Positions 9,561 to 23,185 of a stretch of DNA of 64,000 nt are shown one piece after another. The translations under genes were made by a program, and so were the position numbers. Where the stretch lies: the NCBI GenBank assembly GCA_013400155.1, contig VXBM01001563.1, positions 64,325 through 128,324 on the forward strand. Reading direction: 5' to 3'. Source of the stretch: Helopsaltes ochotensis (taxonomy: Eukaryota > Chordata > Aves > Passeriformes > Locustellidae). The notes beneath the pieces are model-generated. The model made no database searches. It was not told the DNA's origin and was given only the letters and a program-made list of their open reading frames with translations. The stretch's first letter is position 1. Every line of letters begins with the position of its first letter.

Positions 9561-12500
9561 TTACAAAAACAATGTGGCTCAAGGATGATTTCACTCACGC
9601 AGTAAAAGCAAAACTTTGATAGATTGATCTGTTAACAACATCCATTAAGAAGCTCCACAGCAGAGCTCCTCACATACACAAAGGGACACAGCCCTGCCAA
9701 AAGTCCCAGCCATCCCACATTCTGTGGAAAGAGCCCTGTGCCCCTCACCTGCACAGCAGCAAGGAAGGTGTCATGGTTCAAAACTCACTGCAATACTAAT
9801 TAAAACCTAAATAAGCTTCCACAATTGCTTTTAGCATCCCACCACTGAGCAAGAAACACCCTTTGTAAACATTTGGGGGCACAGGTGCCTACAACTGGAA
9901 TTTGTGTGTGACATCACCACGTGCTCCACCAAGGTGTTTCAGCTGGATCACCCTGATACCCAGACACTGAACCACAGTGTGCAGCCCTCCAAACTGCCTT
10001 CAGAATGAAGAACAGGATTTTTCACGGCATCACCGGGATCTGGTAATTTCCAACAGCCTCTCCTGACTGCAGATGCTCAGACCGTAAATAATCACCACAG
10101 CAACATTTTCTTGCCTGCGGCAGCCGCTCACCCGGCCTGCCTCCGAGATAAGGCTGGGGAGCTTCACATGGTTTGGGCACTTTGAGTGGAATCTTCTCAA
10201 CATCAAAGTCCCAGTAGGGTTTTTAGTGAGGCTTTAGAACCAAGTTAAGGATTTTTAATGTGCCATAGAGCACCCAGCATCAAAGGGACAGCGTCTGCAG
10301 GGGCCTGCTGTTAACAAAGTCACCGATAGCACGGAAATACAGCTGAACTAAACAGCTCCATCACCACTATTTTGAGCAACTTTTATGTACAGGAGATGAG
10401 CAGTCTGGAGGTTTACTCGAAGCAGAGAGTCTGAATAAAAAAACCTGAGTCCCCTATATGCCATGTGAAATTAGTCAGATGGAAATGAGGAGCTGGGAAT
10501 CTTTGAGCTTGTGCTGGGCAGCTCAGTATAAATATTCTCATTGAATTATGACACTTTGCAGGCCTCACACACAGAATCAAGGTCATCGGCAGCAGTTGGC
10601 AGGAGTTCTGCTCCTCCAGCTTTGCTATTTCAGGATGCAATTGTTTTTTCTCTTTCAGCAGAAGTTATTGTAAGCAGGGGCTAGCTGGGCTGTCAGAGGA
10701 GGGGTGTGTTCAACAGGGCCATGGGCAGCAGGAGCGTTGCTGCAACGTGAAATATGCTGCAGGTGAAACTCTGGTAAAAACAGCACCCTGCAAATCCTTC
10801 CCTCCTGTTGTCCATTTCTTCCCAGGAACCACAAGCATCCTGTCACTCACACTGAATTCCCCACGTGCCTCTGACACAGAGCCCTCCAGAGCCACTGACA
10901 AAGAGGCTCGTGAGGAAACCCCAGGACTGAGGGGTGACGGTGCTGCCTCGGCCAAGTGTCAGCGACAGCGAGGGCAGCACTGCACCTCCATCCCAGTGAA
11001 GGGCACGGGTTTGGCAGCCAAACACAGCCCACACACAGGAATCCAGCCCTGCTCCTGCACTGTGAGCTGGAACACTCTCAGAAACACAAGCTGTTTTTCT
11101 GGGAGCTGGAGCAAATACACGTTTTCCACCAGTTGCCTCTATTTTTTTAGAGAATAAGTAAGACAAGCAAGGGCAAAGCTTGGCAGAGCAGGATCCAAGG
11201 CTCCCCTCTGCAGCATTCCACACCAAACGAAGGTGAAACACCTGCTGCCTCACCTGGGTGAATGGGCTTTAAGGACATAACACAGCAAACACCATGGCAC
11301 ACAGTGGCAATTTCAGAGCCACAAGATTCTCACTTGTTTTCACCAAGCCCTGATGCAAGGAGGAGATAAGACATCCTAAGACTGATTTTTATATTTTTAA
11401 AGTAACAGTCTCCAGCATCTTTTCAGACCAGCAGTAACCATCCCTACAGATGTCATGGCCCCATTACTGAACATGACACAAATTTCCTTTGTGCAAAGCA
11501 GCAGGTCTGAATTCAGAGGTTTTGGACAGCTTCTCCCCAGCCCTCCTGCTTGGCCAGCAGCAGATATCTGCTGTGCACCATGGCTGGGCTGTTGCAGGGC
11601 TCCCAGCTGCCACACAGCTGAGAAAATCAAACTAATATTATTAAGTTAACGCCAGCCCTGGGTGTCTCCACCAGCGATCAAAGCCACCTTCAGCTTCACC
11701 AACACACAGTGAGTTGTAAAAAGCTGAGCTGAAACGGTATTTCACGGCTTGAATTGCTTCAAATCCCCCAGGAACAAGTGTCAGGGCTTTCAATAGCTAT
11801 AGTGCTAATAATAAAACAAGGACCTCTTCCAGTATCACAGCACCAACAGTAGTTATTTCTCTCTCAAAGCTTTGATTCCTAAAACCTTTCTTACATTCAG
11901 CTTGACATCAAAACACCCATCTCATTCACTCAGGCTGTCACAGGAGAGTTGTGTGCTGCTATTAGAAATAGCCCTGAGGTGAATTAAGAACAGTCTGTAA
12001 TGATGTTCCACTACAGCAACTTTATTTCTACCAAACCAAATAAATGAGCAATATTTTATCTGATGTGCCTTGGCTCAGCAGAGAACGGCAGCTGCTCCCC
12101 TTATGATTTATTGAATGGATGTTTTCTAAATAGCCAAAGCTGGTCTCTGAAGCCAGCCACGAAATCTCCCATTTCTAACAGCCCAGCAGAGATAGGAGAG
12201 CGACGTGCAAGTTCTGGATAGTGGCAACTTCGGACACAAACTCTTTTATTTGCAATTTTCCACCTACAAACAAAATGCACAAACTAGAAGTTGTATTAAA
12301 AAAAAAAAAATCTATAAATATTGATGTTCAACAGCTGGCAGCAGATACAGGGCACAGACAAAACTCTTCCTGTACAGCTACAGAAGCAACAGAGTCCAGC
12401 ACAGTCAGGGGAGCTTTGGGTGTCCTGGGTGCTGCCAGGAGACTGGGATGGGGGAAAGGAAAGGGTGGAGGGGTCGTGGAAAGATGGAACTTGGAATGTC

Positions 12501-15500
12501 TTTGGGAGTGGTACAGATAGCACATCCCAGCACTAGAGACAGCCCAGGGTACGGTGGGTCCCTGCACCCATCACCCCAGAGCAGCAGCCCCAGAACAACG
12601 GTGAGGTGAGCAGGGAGAGAAGCAAAATAGAACAATAACAGAGGCAGCAGCCCTCCAGCAAGCAGGACTGCAGCAGACACAGCTGAAGTGGGATTTGGGG
12701 CTTCTGGAAAGCTGGCAGGAGGAAATGGATGTTCACATCAGTGATTAAAACATGGGATATTCTGCCAGAGGACATCTCCTAAGCCAAGAAGTTGATGAGA
12801 TGCAAAACATGTCTGGACATTCACACGGACACTAAGGACGCAGGGAAGCATTGCAGGAGCAGCAACACATTTCATGGATATAACACTTCAGTGGGCTCTG
12901 GCTCCCAGAGACTCTGACACCAGAACAGTGAGGGGAGGCAGGTGGGTGTTTTAACACGTGCTGCAAAGTTCTGGTGCCTCTGAAGGGCCTGACAGCAAGA
13001 GCTGCCAATGAGATATGATGGTCCCAAGGGACAGAGATGATCCATTTGGGGTGCTTCCCTTTGCCAGAGCAAAGGGAAAGCTGATGAGGGCAGAGCAAAA
13101 TCCCGACCAGGCAGCAAGTGCCCAGTGTGGGCACCACTGGGATTTCTGCCCTGAGAGAGGAAAAATGCCCCAGTATTTATAGCCTGAGGAATGCCATTCC
13201 ACACACTGGCTGAATGTTTGCTCCAGAAGAACAACCAGGAGCAGCGGTCTCCAGGGATAAGGGAGGGAAGGGCCTCCAGACTGTACTGGGAAGACACCAG
13301 TCCCAGGAGTTCCCATCTGTGGAATTGCTGATTAAACAGACCCAGGCTGGGGGAAAGCTCCAGAGCGCTGCTTTGCTGGTGTTAGTCAGCACATCAGTCC
13401 TGTCTGATGAAACAGGGAAGCCTTAAGGGAAAACAGCTTAAAACCTTCACAAAAAGCTCACAAAGGCTTGTCCTGGTGCCAGTTCAAGTCCCTGTCAGCA
13501 GATTCCCAAACCAAAGCTGCCTTTGATGCCAGCTGGGCACACATTCCCCACAATATTTCACTTGAAGGCTATAAAAACAACAACAAAAAGAATTTCTCTG
13601 ATACTTTGCCCTTGACTAATGTGCACTTACTGAAATAAATAACCACCTGGTCTTGCCATTGAAGAGCAGCACAAACATTGCCCCAAGCAAATTATTGACC
13701 AGAAATACAGAAGCCAAGTTATAAACAGGTTCGTAATTCAATAAACAGAACTGTAAAGCATTTCCAAACAGACCATACAAACCTCACTCTACCTGCCTCC
13801 AACAAAGGAAGTCAAATATCTATTTATGAGATTCTAACTCCCTATTTTCTATGCCATTCAGCACAAAGGAGAAAAAAAGAATCAAGATAAAGAGAGGGCA
13901 TATTTTAGCTGTACAGGATTTATTCATTCAATTTACATTTGAATCAATTATCCAGGCAAAGCTCGAACACTGCCAACGTGATTCAGGTGGCTGAACACAC
14001 ATCATAAATAGTGCAGCATTCAAGTCATATAATCCGTGCCTGCCGTTCCTGGATCGCTCCATAAGCAGGAAGAATATCCCGACTCACAGCACGCCATTAT
14101 TTCCAAGTAGGAATGTGCCTGGCTACAGCTTGGAACAGAGAGCCTCTGAAACCTCTCAGACAAAGCCCTGGCTAACATCCAGCCCAGTGGATTAGGGATA
14201 AACCCCTGGAAGGCTGGGCCAAGCCCCCAGCTCGGGCAGGGCTGAGCAGGGACCCACCTGGCCGGGCTGGACATTTGTCACTTCAGGAGTGCTGAGGTCA
14301 TTGATGGCTCCTGGGGTGGGACAGCCCCTCGGTGCTGCTGTGCCCACAGCAAATGACACAGAGCTGCCTCTTGAAGATTGTAGAAACTCACACTCCACAC
14401 TCAGGATTCCTTTTTTCTGGCTGTAGTTATGGCACACAATGCATCTCTTTGAGAAAAACAGCAGAGAAAACTCAACTCATTTCACGACCAGAGAGCAGAA
14501 CCTCTCCTCTACTCAGCTTTTCTCCAGCAGAACATTTCTGCCCTGCAATAGAGTTTAGCTTCGCACAAACACAAGAAGGGAGACAAAGAATTATGAAGCC
14601 ATGTATCCCATTAGCATCCAAATGCAGCTGTGGAGGCAAGGGGTTTTTCTGGAGATAAGGTGCTTTTGAAACAGTACTAGGAAGAGGAAAAATTTCTTTT
14701 ATGAAACACATTTTTCACAGACCTGAAATCCACAGTGCATTATAAAACTGAATTTGTTGCTGTTGTTTTTATTTTACAGCATTAATCACTAAAGGCTTGC
14801 TTAGGTGTGCAGGAAAAATCCATTTCCCATTGTATTAACTTCACACAATTTAAGAAGCCTTTCAAGGCCCACATAAATGCAAGTAAACACTCCCAAGTCT
14901 GGCTGGTCCTGCACTGGTCAGGCTCACAGATGCTGGAAGCACATCAGCTGGACTTGCCAGACACTCCAGAGGTGGAGAGCACCACAGTCCTGGAGCTCCA
15001 TCACCCATCACTTGATTTAAAGTCTGTAGGAAATGAGCTCTCCTAGAATACCATTTCTTCTGGGATAGAGAATGAGAGGAGACTCACCCTCTGTCCCACC
15101 TGTGCTGGGTATTTAAATACCCTTAAATCCTGAGTGCTGGGATCTTCCCACCTTTGAGATTCTGTGAATTAACACACACAAAGACTTCACTCATTTGGCC
15201 TCCCCCAGTCTCACATTAAGATTTCATGAGAACAAGTGCACAGGGTGAAGAGCCAGAAAGGTTCACTGAAGTTATTTAGTTCACTGAAGATATTTAACTG
15301 CACATCTGCTTTAACAAACACAATTCTTTTCTATTTGCTAAAGCAGATGTGGAGTTACAACACAGAACTGTTACCCCAGTGACAACAGACTGCCTTTAGT
15401 CAATTCTTAGGAAAATTGTCTTATTTCAATGTGGAGAAACAGATGGATTTGGTGCATCATCTGGAGATAAGCAGACCGGGGTCAGGTGTAGGCAGAAACA

Positions 15501-15730
15501 CACATCAGAGCTTTGGAATTTTACTGCTCACTCCCCCAAACAACTACAATTTCATACAATATACATAAACATTGCTTTGGCACATGAACAGCACAGCCTA
15601 AGAGCCAAACTGATGGTTGTGTATATGCAAGGTTCCTTATGCCCAGCTTGACTTTTAGGAATCAACACAAATACAATATGCAATTGCTCCAGCAACGAAC
15701 AGGCACTTGGACTGCTCCAAAACGGGAACT

Positions 15731-15792
15731 TAAAAAAGAAAAACAACCAAAACCAACCAAAAAAGCCCAAACCCAAACAAACAAAAAACCCC
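15731..15792. repeat. A/C-rich low-complexity tract
   Basis: Repeated AACCA, AAACC and CAAA units over about 60 bases. No flanking duplications or retroposon body were seen. Confidence 0.6.
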
Positions 15793-16735
15793 TCTTGGTT
15801 TGTATAATTTCAATTTTGTATAAAGAGCAATCAAGGAAGAAAACATCCCTGTGGACTTGCAATTGATTTCCAGAACAAAAGCTCCCGAGGGATCTTGAGG
15901 GAGTTTCATCTGAAAAACAAAAGATGACCTTCTAGGCCAGTCACAAGAGCACATCGCTGCAATCCTCCCCCCTGTCATCCGGCAGGAGGGAGAGATGTGC
16001 GAGAAAGGCTTTGCACATCATTGCCACGTTAGCAGGAGCGGGTGTGAAAGCGGCTCTGGCGTTGTCACAGCTTTGTCCCCAGCCTCTGGGAGCGGCTCTC
16101 ACACCGATGCTCTGCTCGCAGAAAATGTCAGGAAACTGTTGTGAAACTTCAGCCTCACGACAGACACTGAGCTCACACACACCTCCCCAGGCATTTCGGA
16201 GCAGTAATTATGGGTGGCTTGGGCACATACATGCTTTCCCCTTTCTGAAACGCAATTACAGCTGCAGAGAAACAGAAGGAGATTTATGGAGGGAACACCA
16301 GAAGAATCAATATATCAGCCCAGGTGGAAGACCATGATTTTGAGCTGCTGCTGAACTACACTAAACCACCTAAATTAACTTAATTAGGTGTCAAAACAAG
16401 TTTAGTTGATATATATAAGAGATATTTTTTAAAAAAACCTCTCAGTCTAGTTTAAAAAAGCAGGCTTGGCTCTCAATCAACATAGCTCCCCTAATCAACT
16501 TTTAAAGACTGCATGTACCATGAAACACAGACGTTTTATAGCTCATCTCAAAGTTATATTTAGATAACAGGGATTCAGCAATTTACAGACAAAATCAAAT
16601 CAGAAATATCAGCCAAGTGATTCAAGAGAAAATAAGGAGGCAATCTAGGATGAATGCTAACCTTTAATGCCTAAGCTTCAGCACTGCCACAAGTAGCTGT
16701 TCACGTATCTGGATGGTGAGAGCCACTCTGGAAGA

Positions 16736-16784
16736 TACTTTATGTATATATGTGTGTGTGTGCATATATATATATATGTAAAGA
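16736..16784. repeat. TA/TG microsatellite
   Basis: Compound run of ATATAT, (TG)5 and (TA) units. Confidence 0.8.
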
Positions 16785-19700
16785 ATTTAGTCTATTCCCT
16801 CCTTCCTCCTTTTTCGTAAGTTTTTCACTTTAAGGATATCACAGTATGACATGAAAGGATCACACACACTCTGTCAGTTTTCACAAGACAAAAAACCTGA
16901 CCTTTATTATCTGACTCCAATATATAGTATTTTCACCCAGACCACGGATTGGAGGATAAGATTGACACCCCTCCAACCACATTGATCAAACTAATAGTCC
17001 ACCCTCGAGAGAGGAATGAAAAACATACTTGCATTAATATAACTTAATATATTAATTAATATAAACATTACTTACTATTTATAACACTCATGTGAGAAAA
17101 ACTACAGAAACTATGAAAACATCAGAAGGCTAAAAAATGCGACATAGGGCAGCATTTCAAAACACAGTAGCTTGTCTAACAACAACCAATGAACACTCCA
17201 CCATGGTACGCTCTGTCCTGAAGCTGGTGATGGGTGTGAGTGCAGCTGGAACAGGCACATTGCAAATGTGGTGCCCACAGCATTGCAGCCCATAACAAAC
17301 ACCCCGGCAGATCGGGAAAGCACCGGGGCCCCTCCCCACCAGCACCACCAGGGACACAAGGACACCTGAAAAGAAGCATCATCTACAATTTCTATGGCAC
17401 AGCAGCTCCTAGGTCCAATGGAGAAGCAGCTGGAAACATGAGAACGTTACTGCATTTCAGGCTCAGAGATTTAAGCTTAAGCCAGAGAGAAACTCAGGCC
17501 TAATTGTTTTCCTTTTGGAGGCGGCAGGGTCTCCCCTGTGCTGTCACACGGGGTTTCAGAGGCTGTTCCTCATTAGCAGTGCGGGCAGAGTGGAGATCTG
17601 CTGCTGCAGACGGGGGCACAGAGGGTGACACGCTGCTCAAACACAGGCTGCTCAGGAGGGTTCAGGGTGTGAGACACCTTCAGCTCCCTCAGGGACCCTC
17701 CTGATGCAGCCCCGGGCAGGGGACATTCTCACAGCCAGGGAGACAAGCCAGGGTCCTGCCCTCTTTCAGCGCAGGCTTTGTAAAAGGTGTCTCAGGAGCA
17801 CACGTTCCACGGCTGCATCACGGAGCTGAGTGAGAAAAATCCCTCTTCTCCTCCTCATGGCTCCAGGGAATGCCATCAGAAACGAGCTGTGCCTTGGTTT
17901 GTAACTTTAACGGGATGTTGATGCTTAACGTGCTGCCTTTGCATCAACACTACTGCCCGCAGGCAAAGAGAAACTTCTGTGGAAGAGAAGGAAACTTCTG
18001 TGGGACAAAACAAACCATTGGCAGACAAGAGCAGTTAGAGAAATCTTCAGGAGACGATCGGAACCCAGTTCCGTGTTTTTAAGTGCTGCCTCAGGAGAGG
18101 GCAGCCTCAGCAAGCAGATGGACCCTGCTCCTCTCCCCCGAGCCGGGAGCACACGAAGCACACCAGGCTCTGTTTGAGGCCAGCCAAGGTCACAGCCAGA
18201 AGTCTGCTCCCAATCCTTGCCCAGAGCCTGCTGCCGAGCCCAGGGTTTGGATCCAGGGAGATCCCAGCTGCCAGCCTCACCAGCACTGCCGGGGTGTGTT
18301 CCCTAAGGTCCTGTGCCACAGCTGGACCCCAGCTTTCCTCTGGAATAACCCAGCCAACATCTGTGATTTCAGGGACTGAAACAGTTTACAAGGCCCCTCG
18401 GAGCTGCTGTTTGAAGCACAAGTTTAAGTAACATGAGTCTGTTTTCACTTCACACGCTCCAGTCTGTACAGGGAACACTCCCTTGTGGAGGGAGAAAGCC
18501 AAAGGTCCTTCCCTGGGACACCTACTCCAAAATCCAGCTCTGGCAGGAGCTGCTCATGGAGCAGCCACCCAGCCGACACTCTGGGTGTGCCTTGTAAAAC
18601 CCAACGCACCATGCTCCTCTGTGCAGGTGTTACATCATGTGCTGTTATGATTCTCAGCTCCCCAAATCATGAAGGAAAGATCATGATGTACAAAACATTC
18701 ATAATACTATAATTACCATTATAGGATATTACAGGCCTCACCCTGTTGCTTTATTCTTACCTCTAAGGATGAGGAAAATGTGTTCAGTGCTGGGAAGGCG
18801 AGTGATAAGATATGGATACAAACAGCTCCACAGTGCAAAAGCTGAGGAACATAAAAAGATCAGAAAAGTGCCCGAAAATGTTAGGAAAAGTGGAATGCAA
18901 GGTGCATGAACTAATGCATCTTCCCAGAGGCACCTCTTGGGCCCCTCTTCCTCCAGGGAAAGGCCAAGGTCACCTGCAGACCTCCCCAGTGGCACCACCA
19001 AGCCAAAGTCCTGCCCTTTCCCACTAGAACGAGCCAATAAACATGAACTAATAAAAAACCAAGGCACAGTACAGAGCATTGTTCCACTACTGGTGTTTAC
19101 CTTTGCGTTCAACACAAATAAAGCTCAGTAAAGCTCAGGCATAGATTAGAAAAAGCAACATGAATTTCTTGTTAAAAGCGTGTACAGGCATTCCTTTATT
19201 TCCTTACAACCATACAGACAACTCGGGCTTCCAGGGTGACCACCTGCCCCCAAAAGCTGCCCCTCTGCACCTTGCTGAGGGAGCTGCTCCCCCTTCCCCT
19301 GCACTGCCCCTTTTTAAGCTGCAATCCAAGCCTTGCTGGTGCTCACAGAGATGATGAAGTGGAAGCTGACACATGTTTAAGCTTTCCTAATTGTCCCCTA
19401 CGGTCTACTAAGTATAATTACCAAATAATGCCTGGGAACACGACTGCATCCTTGGCAATTAAGGTGATGGCACAGAAGGGCCACCAGACCTCCCAGCATC
19501 TCCTGCTGCAGGTCCCTGGCCAGCCACCTCATCCCAAAGCCTCAGCATCCCACAGGCATTAGCAGAACAGCACCCAGCATTCCACCTTCCTCTAACCAGA
19601 GCAGCTGCTTGGGATTTTAGGCCATAAAAATAACAAACTGCCAGCATTCTAAGGATCAAGTGCTCAGAGGAAGGATGATGAGCCTGTACAAATGGTTTAT

Positions 19701-22093
19701 TTGCACTTCACGCCAGCTGCTCCCTTGTACAAATTCGTCTGGCCAGGTCTGCTCCCCACTGCCCTGAGTTTCACCTGTGGGTCTCATCCCTCAGATCCTG
19801 TGCCCCCATCCTGCTCCAGAGCCAGTGCCATGAGATGGAGCTGTGGCAGACAACCACCCTCAACACCCACAATGCCACAGGAGCCAAATTAAGAAGGGCA
19901 TGAAGCCAGAGAGGAGATGTTTTAGCCACTGATAAAAATAACAAAGCTCATGGGTCCTTTTCTTACTCTCAGATCTCTGCTCTTTCCAGAAATCCTGTAC
20001 CTGCCCTCAACAGAATTCCTTCTCAGACAAGTGGCAGCGTCATGTCTGCACAGTTTGTCAGCTCTGAGCAACCTGCTCAGCCAGTTCTCAATGAGTTTTG
20101 TTTTTAAATCATCTATTTTGAGAAACATCTCTTCTTTCAATGGGAGGATGGAACACCCACACCAGGCACCCGAAAACCCTGCCAGGAATGGGCAAGGCTG
20201 CAGTGGCTCCTGCCCAATGGTGCAATCTGGGAATGGTCTGCTGGTGATGGGGGCTCCAGAAACCTGCCCCACCTGCACCCTGGGCTCAGCAGCCGGGTCA
20301 GGGTACATTCACCAACAGCTGCAATTATTGTAAATGTGAAAATTTGCTGTAAGTATTCCTGGTCAAAAATGATAGTGTGAGCTGATGAGAATTGCAGTAT
20401 TTTCACACTGATTTTGATTGTATTTTGGCCAGTCTGAAGTTAATTTTTCTTTGCTGTAACTCCAAAATGTCTGTCTCTAAACTGAGGCTGAACCCAGATT
20501 TGTTTGCTCATGAACGTGGATCTTGCAACATTTTAGGAGAAGGCAAAAAAAAGGCCAAAAGCTAGAGGCTAAAATAACTAATTCTTTGGGGACAAAGCAA
20601 TTAAAAATAAGCAGAGATGAATATTTATGTATTTCTTTTTTTTTTAAACCTACTATAAGCCCTGTCAGGGACCCTTAAGGGCCACGGGCTTCTCTGCCCC
20701 TGCCTCACTTCAGCTCCTTCAGTGTCTGCACAAGCCCTGGACCTGCTGGCACCTCAGCTGGGCTCCAGTCCTGCTCCTGAATTCCCACAACAGACCCAAG
20801 ATCACCATTTGGTAGGAGCCAGGCATCTTCCCACACTTTCAAATAAGAATATACAGAGTGCAAACAAATCACAAGTTAATTATAAACCTGGTCATAGCAG
20901 CTAAGAAAACACTGGAAGGTAAATATCTGCTCAGGTGAGATAATTCTGCCACAGAACCAATTCCTACCCCACAAAAGACCAGCTCCTGTTAACAGGTGAG
21001 TATTCCACGGGATTGTACCTGCCTTTCTTCCCAGGAGCTTCCACCCCCTGACATCACAGCTTCTGCTGAAGTAATGATAAGCCTGAGACTTTTTATACAC
21101 AAAATGTGAGATATGTTCTTCAAGTGACCCTCCATGATCTCAGGAGCTCTGAAGGGATGAAATCCAACCACTGGCAATCTGCTGAACAGATAAAATAAAA
21201 TTAATTCTTTAAGATTTTCTCTAAGAACAAGCTCAATGTTTTATGGGGATTCTCGATGTTTTACCCTTTCAAGCTTTAAGAAACAGCAACAAAGTGATCT
21301 GCAGGGAGAAAAAAAATAAAAAAGAAAAAGGAGGACTTTGATCACTTCAGCAGTGGACAACAGTATCAAATGATTGTAGTGCACAGCAAATATTAGACCA
21401 AAAACATATTAGATGTCCTCCTTCCTCCTCCGCTGACGGAGCAGGACCGCAGCCTTCCTCAGTGCTGACGATGAGGATGGTCATGCCAGGATTTTGCTCA
21501 CATGTCTTTTGTAAAATCACCTGGAAGGGAGGACACAGTGACTCATGTACTGTCTGCTCTCCTTCCTCTGTGTCCAGCAGGTGGGCTGCAACACTTCCCA
21601 CCTTTTGTACAGTTGCTACTTCACTCCTCAGACTTTTCTGCCAGTTTTGCTCATTTTGTTTTTGTTACAACTTAAAATTTTAGCAGCAGCTCTCTAGGTC
21701 TTGAGAGAATCAGCTCTTATCTTGACATTTTCACCTTCTGCTGGTGGGGTTGTCTGCAAATGTCAGAAGCATCATCACATTCCTAAAGCTCCTACACTTC
21801 AAATCACACCCCATGGACCATCACAGTCCTGCTTTTATCTGAAGTACATTCAAAATGTTTGAAGTCTGACAGCACTTCTGACGGGGCATTACTTCTTTTC
21901 AAGATTAAGCATAAGAGAATGTCATGCAAAGACAGATTCTGCAGCAACTTTACTGGGATATATAAAAAACAGAATTAGAAAGTTATACTGCTATCCAAGA
22001 CAAGGCAGAGAGAGAAGCAAGGACACAAAGAGGTGATGCCTCCTCACTTCTGAAAGGGTTTGTTGCTTTGGAGCAGGATTCATGGAGAAGCAG

Positions 22094-22159
22094 TAATAGT
22101 GCTGGGACAGTGAGCAGGGTTTGGATTAATAGTGCTGGGACAGTGAGCAGGGTTTGGAT
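22094..22159 (+). repeat. 33-bp tandem duplication
   Basis: Two essentially identical 33-base copies start at 22094 and 22127; the unit begins 'taatagtgctgggacag'. The near-perfect identity suggests a recent duplication. Confidence 0.85.
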
Positions 22160-23089
22160 GGAGCCTGTCTTGGCTCCAGCTCTTAGCCAAAGCCCAGAAC
22201 CACACTGGGCAATGCCTTTTGGCCTGAGCAGTGTCCTCCTTAGGGCTTTTCATGGCAAGGAAAGCCAAGTCTCTGCAGAAGGAAAACAGGAAACGGGAGT
22301 CTGGCTGTGAGAGCCCACCCAGAGCACTTACAGCTCACACAAAAACTTTCTGTTTCTTTTGAATACTTCTCATGGATTCCTCTGGATTCTCAGTAACTGT
22401 CTGAGCACTGGAAATAAGTCCTGTTTCATCATGAAAGCCTCCATTGTTTTTTTTCTACTATTTTTCAGCATGCCGCATTTAATACCACCCATTGGCTCCA
22501 AGAGCACTAAGAAAAACAGAATCCACTACTAGAAGCACTCAGAAATTGAATCCCTTGTTTAGGGACACGCGTGGCAGGATGGCTGCAGCATTTCCATTGG
22601 AGTCAGCTTCTAATGGCTCCATAGGGAATGGAACAGAGCCATCAGCTCAGCACAGGATAAGCTCCATATCCCAGCAATATTCATTAAAATACCAAGAATA
22701 CAAACTCCCCCCCTACTTCCCTCAAAATCAACTGTTTGGGGAAATGTATGGCAAACAGCACGATGCATATGCAAACAACAGCCTCACTCAGGTGCTGGCA
22801 ATGCCTCTGCAAGCTGGAAGAGATTCTGAACATGTACATCAGAGCATTGAGTCATGATCAGAGCTTTAATCTAAATTTGTTCCATTGATGTGGCAGGAGA
22901 TTTGTTCCACACCAAGCTGTTTATGTTTTGATGTGAGAGTAGATTTAGCTCGTTTCAGTCTTCTGGAAGTCAAAATATTTCTTAGAAACACGGCCCATTT
23001 AATTCTGCTTGTTCTTTGCTGCTGGAACAGTATTAACACGCATGCTGCTTTTATTTGGATACCTTCCTATCACTCTTCAACTCCTTTCT

Positions 23090-23185
23090 AGTGGGCACTT
23101 CTCCAGAACCATAATCCCCCATAGGGGCAATTCACTTAAGAGCTGAGCTCGATGATCCTTGTGGGTCCAAACATTCTGTGACTCT
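23090..23185 (+). mobile_element. CR1 3'-end fragment, diverged
   Basis: The tail 'gagctcgatgatccttgtg', 'ggtcc' and 'attctgtgactctgta' matches a CR1 3' terminus. The upstream body is too degraded to delimit. Confidence 0.55.
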
